A DNA stretch of 64,000 bases from Bacteroidales bacterium (GTDB taxonomy: Bacteria; Bacteroidota; Bacteroidia; Bacteroidales; P3), in contig JAGCJW010000004.1 in the NCBI GenBank assembly GCA_017647785.1, positions 108,703 through 172,702 of the forward strand, written 5' to 3'. Both the position numbers and the translations under genes were made by a program. The notes below the pieces were generated by a model that worked only from the letters and a program-made list of their open reading frames with translations, made no database searches and was not told where the DNA came from. Of the stretch, positions 61,946 to 64,000 are shown piece by piece (within the stretch, counting starts at the first letter, position 1; the number at the start of each line of letters is the position of its first letter).

Positions 61946-63514
61946 ATGAAAAGAAGAATACAATACCTTATATATATATTATTTATAAGCCTTTCCTTAT
62001 CTGCACAAGAGTTTGATAATGCAGAAATCTATCCACAGTTTGAAAGAAACTATGATAGCTTGCTAAACAGCTATTATATGAAACACAACTCAAAACTGAT
62101 TAGACAAAGATATAGCCAGCCTGATGAGTTCGCTCCAAGAATTAAAGCTGCGGACTTGCCTGATAGTGTACTTGCAAAAAGATTAAGAAGAATTCCATCA
62201 GCAATAGATTTAAGCTATAACGACAAAGTTCGTAATCATATAATATATTATGTAGATAAAATAGGGGATAGAGTAGGTGTTATGTTGGGACTAAGCAAAT
62301 ACTATTTCCCTCTTTTTGAAGATATATTAGATAGAGTAGGCGTTCCAGAAGAACTAAAATATCTTGTAATTATTGAATCAGCTCTAAATCCTATGGCAGT
62401 ATCTCGTGCAGGTGCAACAGGACCTTGGCAATTTATGTCTTCAACAGGAAAGATGTATGACTTAAGAATCAATTCCGTATTAGACGATAGACGTGATCCA
62501 ATCAAATCAACACATGCAGCTGCTCGCTATTTAAGAGATTTATACAAAATATATGGAGACTGGACCTTGGCATTAGCAGCCTATAACTGTGGACCAGGGA
62601 ATGTAAACAAAGCAATGAGACGTTCGGGTAAGGATACCTTTTGGGAAATGTATGATTTCTTGCCAAGAGAAACGAGAGGATACGTTCCAGCCTACATAGC
62701 AGCAGTATATGCCATGACTTATTACAAAGAACACGGCATAGAAATAGCCCCACTCAGCAAACCACTCTCACTAATATCTGATACCGTAATGCTCAAAAAC
62801 GATATTCACTTAAAACAAATAGAAGAAGTAATGAGCATTCCTATAGAAAGATTAAGGGAAATGAATCCTCAATATAAAACAGATATAATTCCAGGTAGTA
62901 AAGGTAGCTATAGTTTAAAGCTCCCTTCAACTCACCTATACAATTTCGTATCATTAGAAGATAGCATTGCGAACTATAAGAAAGATGAATACTTTGGAGA
63001 AGGTAGAAGCAAAGAAGAATTGATTGCATCTGGCGAAATAGAATACAGAGAACGCACAGTATATCATAAAGTCAGAAAAAATGAAACATGGAATTCAATC
63101 GCTCGCCGTTATGGAGTAACTGTGAAACAACTAAAATCGTGGAATAAAAAAGCAAGCAAAAGAAAGTATCTCAAAATAGGAGAGCTTCTTGCAGTTAAAC
63201 AAAAACAAGCCTTCCGTAAAGAAAAACCTACAGAAGAAACAACTACAACTCCTGAATTCAATACAGAAAAACCAATAGTATCATCAGAAAACGAAGCAAT
63301 CAGCACTCAACCTACAGCAGAAGAAATAAAAGAACAAACAACAGGGAAGAAACCTGTCCAACATATAGTAAACCACAAAGTCAAACAAGGTGAAACTATA
63401 GCCAAGATAGCAAAGAGATATGGAGTGACAATAGACCAAATACTTCGCCTAAACAATATCTCTAAAGCAAAAGCTTCAAAAATAAAGATAGGACAAATTC
63501 TAAGAATTAAGTAG
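61946..63514 (+). CDS. MltD-type lytic transglycosylase with two LysM
   Basis: 522 residues: a signal peptide (about 1-20), an SLT lytic transglycosylase domain (about 120-270) with catalytic Glu in VIIESALNPMAVSRAGATG and ALAAYNCGPGNV, then two LysM peptidoglycan-binding repeats (about 372-416 and 476-522, YHKVRKNETWNSIARRYGV and HKVKQGETIAKIAKRYGV) joined by a Thr/Glu/Pro linker. It cleaves peptidoglycan glycan strands in the periplasm. Confidence 0.93.
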   Translation: MKRRIQYLIYILFISLSLSAQEFDNAEIYPQFERNYDSLLNSYYMKHNSKLIRQRYSQPDEFAPRIKAADLPDSVLAKRLRRIPSAIDLSYNDKVRNHIIYYVDKIGDRVGVMLGLSKYYFPLFEDILDRVGVPEELKYLVIIESALNPMAVSRAGATGPWQFMSSTGKMYDLRINSVLDDRRDPIKSTHAAARYLRDLYKIYGDWTLALAAYNCGPGNVNKAMRRSGKDTFWEMYDFLPRETRGYVPAYIAAVYAMTYYKEHGIEIAPLSKPLSLISDTVMLKNDIHLKQIEEVMSIPIERLREMNPQYKTDIIPGSKGSYSLKLPSTHLYNFVSLEDSIANYKKDEYFGEGRSKEELIASGEIEYRERTVYHKVRKNETWNSIARRYGVTVKQLKSWNKKASKRKYLKIGELLAVKQKQAFRKEKPTEETTTTPEFNTEKPIVSSENEAISTQPTAEEIKEQTTGKKPVQHIVNHKVKQGETIAKIAKRYGVTIDQILRLNNISKAKASKIKIGQILRIK

Positions 63515-63569
63515 AATACCTATTATATAATAAAGCCTTTTTCCGAGAAAACGCAGAAAAACAAGATTC

Positions 63570-63624
63570 CAACAGCGTTGGAGAAGTATTCCAACGCTGT
63601 TGGAGAGGTATTCCAATGCTGTTG
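63570..63624. repeat. Three-unit 22-bp palindromic-core repeat array upstream of rrn
   Basis: Cores at 63570 (CAACAGCGTTG), 63592 (CAACGCTGTTG) and 63614 (CAATGCTGTTG), 22 bp apart; linkers GAGAAGTATTC and GAGAGGTATTC are inverted versions of those in the 4954-5052 array. Same family as that array. It lies about 165 bp before the rRNA promoter. Confidence 0.9.
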
Positions 63625-63787
63625 TAATAACCCTAAACCAATAAAAAAGAAAAAAACACCCCAAAGCAATAACCAAAAACAAGAAAATCTTCCTAAAATC
63701 AGCCGATACACACAAAAAACGCAAAAAAATAATCTTACTAGTAATCAGGGACTTAACAAACGATACCAAAAAAAAGGTTAAAAAAAG
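63625..63787. other. AT-rich spacer before the rRNA promoter
   Basis: Between the repeat array and the rRNA promoter I see only A-rich low-complexity sequence (such as AAAAAAGAAAAAAAC). No gene, repeat or clear site can be supported. Confidence 0.5.
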
Positions 63788-63818
63788 TTTGGTAGTAAAA
63801 GAAAAAGCAGTACTTTTG
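63788..63818 (+). promoter_or_regulatory. rRNA operon promoter
   Basis: TTTG at 63788-63791, 19-bp spacer, TACTTTTG at 63811-63818. Start near 63825, giving a leader of about 157 nt before the 16S gene. The leader includes ATGATCTTTGAAAC, like the box A-type sequence found in Bacteroidota rrn leaders, and a short hairpin (63907-63914 with 63921-63928). Confidence 0.92.
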
Positions 63819-63981
63819 CAATCCCAAAACGGACAAGAGTGAGTGAGATGAGAGGGAGCAGTTTTGGGATAAATGATCTTTGAAACAATAGGAACCAAGG
63901 TAGCGGACAAATACTAGAAAGTATTTGTACCTAGAGTAAGGAAACAATAACCGTTAATTAAAAAAATAAAGAACTTTTTTT

Positions 63982-64000
63982 ACAATGAAGAGTTTGATCC
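63982..64000 (+). rRNA. 16S rRNA, first bases only
   Basis: AATGAAGAGTTTGATCC matches the universal 16S 5' end (GAAGAGTTTGATC). The mature 5' end is placed near 63982 by alignment to that motif; the rest of the gene lies beyond the window. Confidence 0.93.

Overview
The window is low-GC DNA with the hallmarks of a Bacteroidales (phylum Bacteroidota) chromosome. It has TTTG-N19-TAnnTTTG promoters, type IX secretion (T9SS) cargo and a PorX-type regulator, a long Bacteroides-type PurF, PorT-like barrels, and domain families I recognise as mainly Bacteroidota (DUF4271, DUF4292, DUF6078-like, DUF4234). It opens inside recA and closes about 19 bases into a 16S rRNA gene, just downstream of an rrn promoter. 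I cannot name the genus.

Layout. 1-4933: recA (5' end missing), nadE, a long purF, a DUF6078-like gene. 4934-7537: a 22-bp repeat array, a structured RNA leader, then small membrane proteins and a TonB-domain protein. 7548-9197 (minus): a small Cys-rich membrane protein, dtd, rsgA. 9324-17988 (plus): lepA, a membrane protein, a DRTGG/ATPase pair, a YqeY-like protein, a DUF4292 lipoprotein, an ABC-F ATPase, mutS2. 18071-20842: a large T9SS type B protein. 20982-30596 is accessory: three divergent paralogues with a GESHY-like motif, a WYL regulator, three microproteins, a DUF3825-like protein, a zinc ribbon, a 21-bp repeat array, the second copy of the structured RNA, and a four-gene membrane/coiled-coil operon. 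30627-35466 (minus): an S41 protease, a transglutaminase-like protein and a beta-barrel. 35632-46797: a PpiD-like foldase, mutS, tRNA-Gly and tRNA-Leu, a gingipain-type protease, DUF4271, hemD-like, rnpA, yidD. 46970-50896 (minus): a radical SAM pair, a kinase-dCMP deaminase fusion, purE, a nitroreductase. 51008-63514: an orphan sufB, GT9, mazG, an MBL hydrolase, a barrel, two tiny lipoproteins, a MauE/DoxX-thioredoxin protein, porX, tsaE, a TPR lipoprotein, a sugar nucleotidyltransferase and an MltD-like transglycosylase.

How the genes fit together. Most of the window is housekeeping: DNA repair (recA, mutS, mutS2), NAD and purine synthesis, translation quality control (lepA, dtd, rsgA, tsaE) and envelope work. 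PorX, the C25 protease with a type A C-terminus and the type B gliding-type protein point to a working T9SS. The foldase, S41 protease and beta-barrels are envelope proteins.

The strongest unusual signal is a pair of structured RNA leaders at 5137-5449 and 27326-27658. At least four helices are fully complementary in both copies although their sequences differ, a predicted pseudoknot is conserved, and each element ends exactly 45 nt before the start codon of an otherwise unrelated gene. Two other patterns stand out. Degenerate intergenic arrays have exact 21- or 22-bp periods, about two helical turns. The cluster at 20982-26814 (GESHY paralogues, WYL regulator, microproteins, DUF3825-like) looks like an accessory, possibly defensive, locus.
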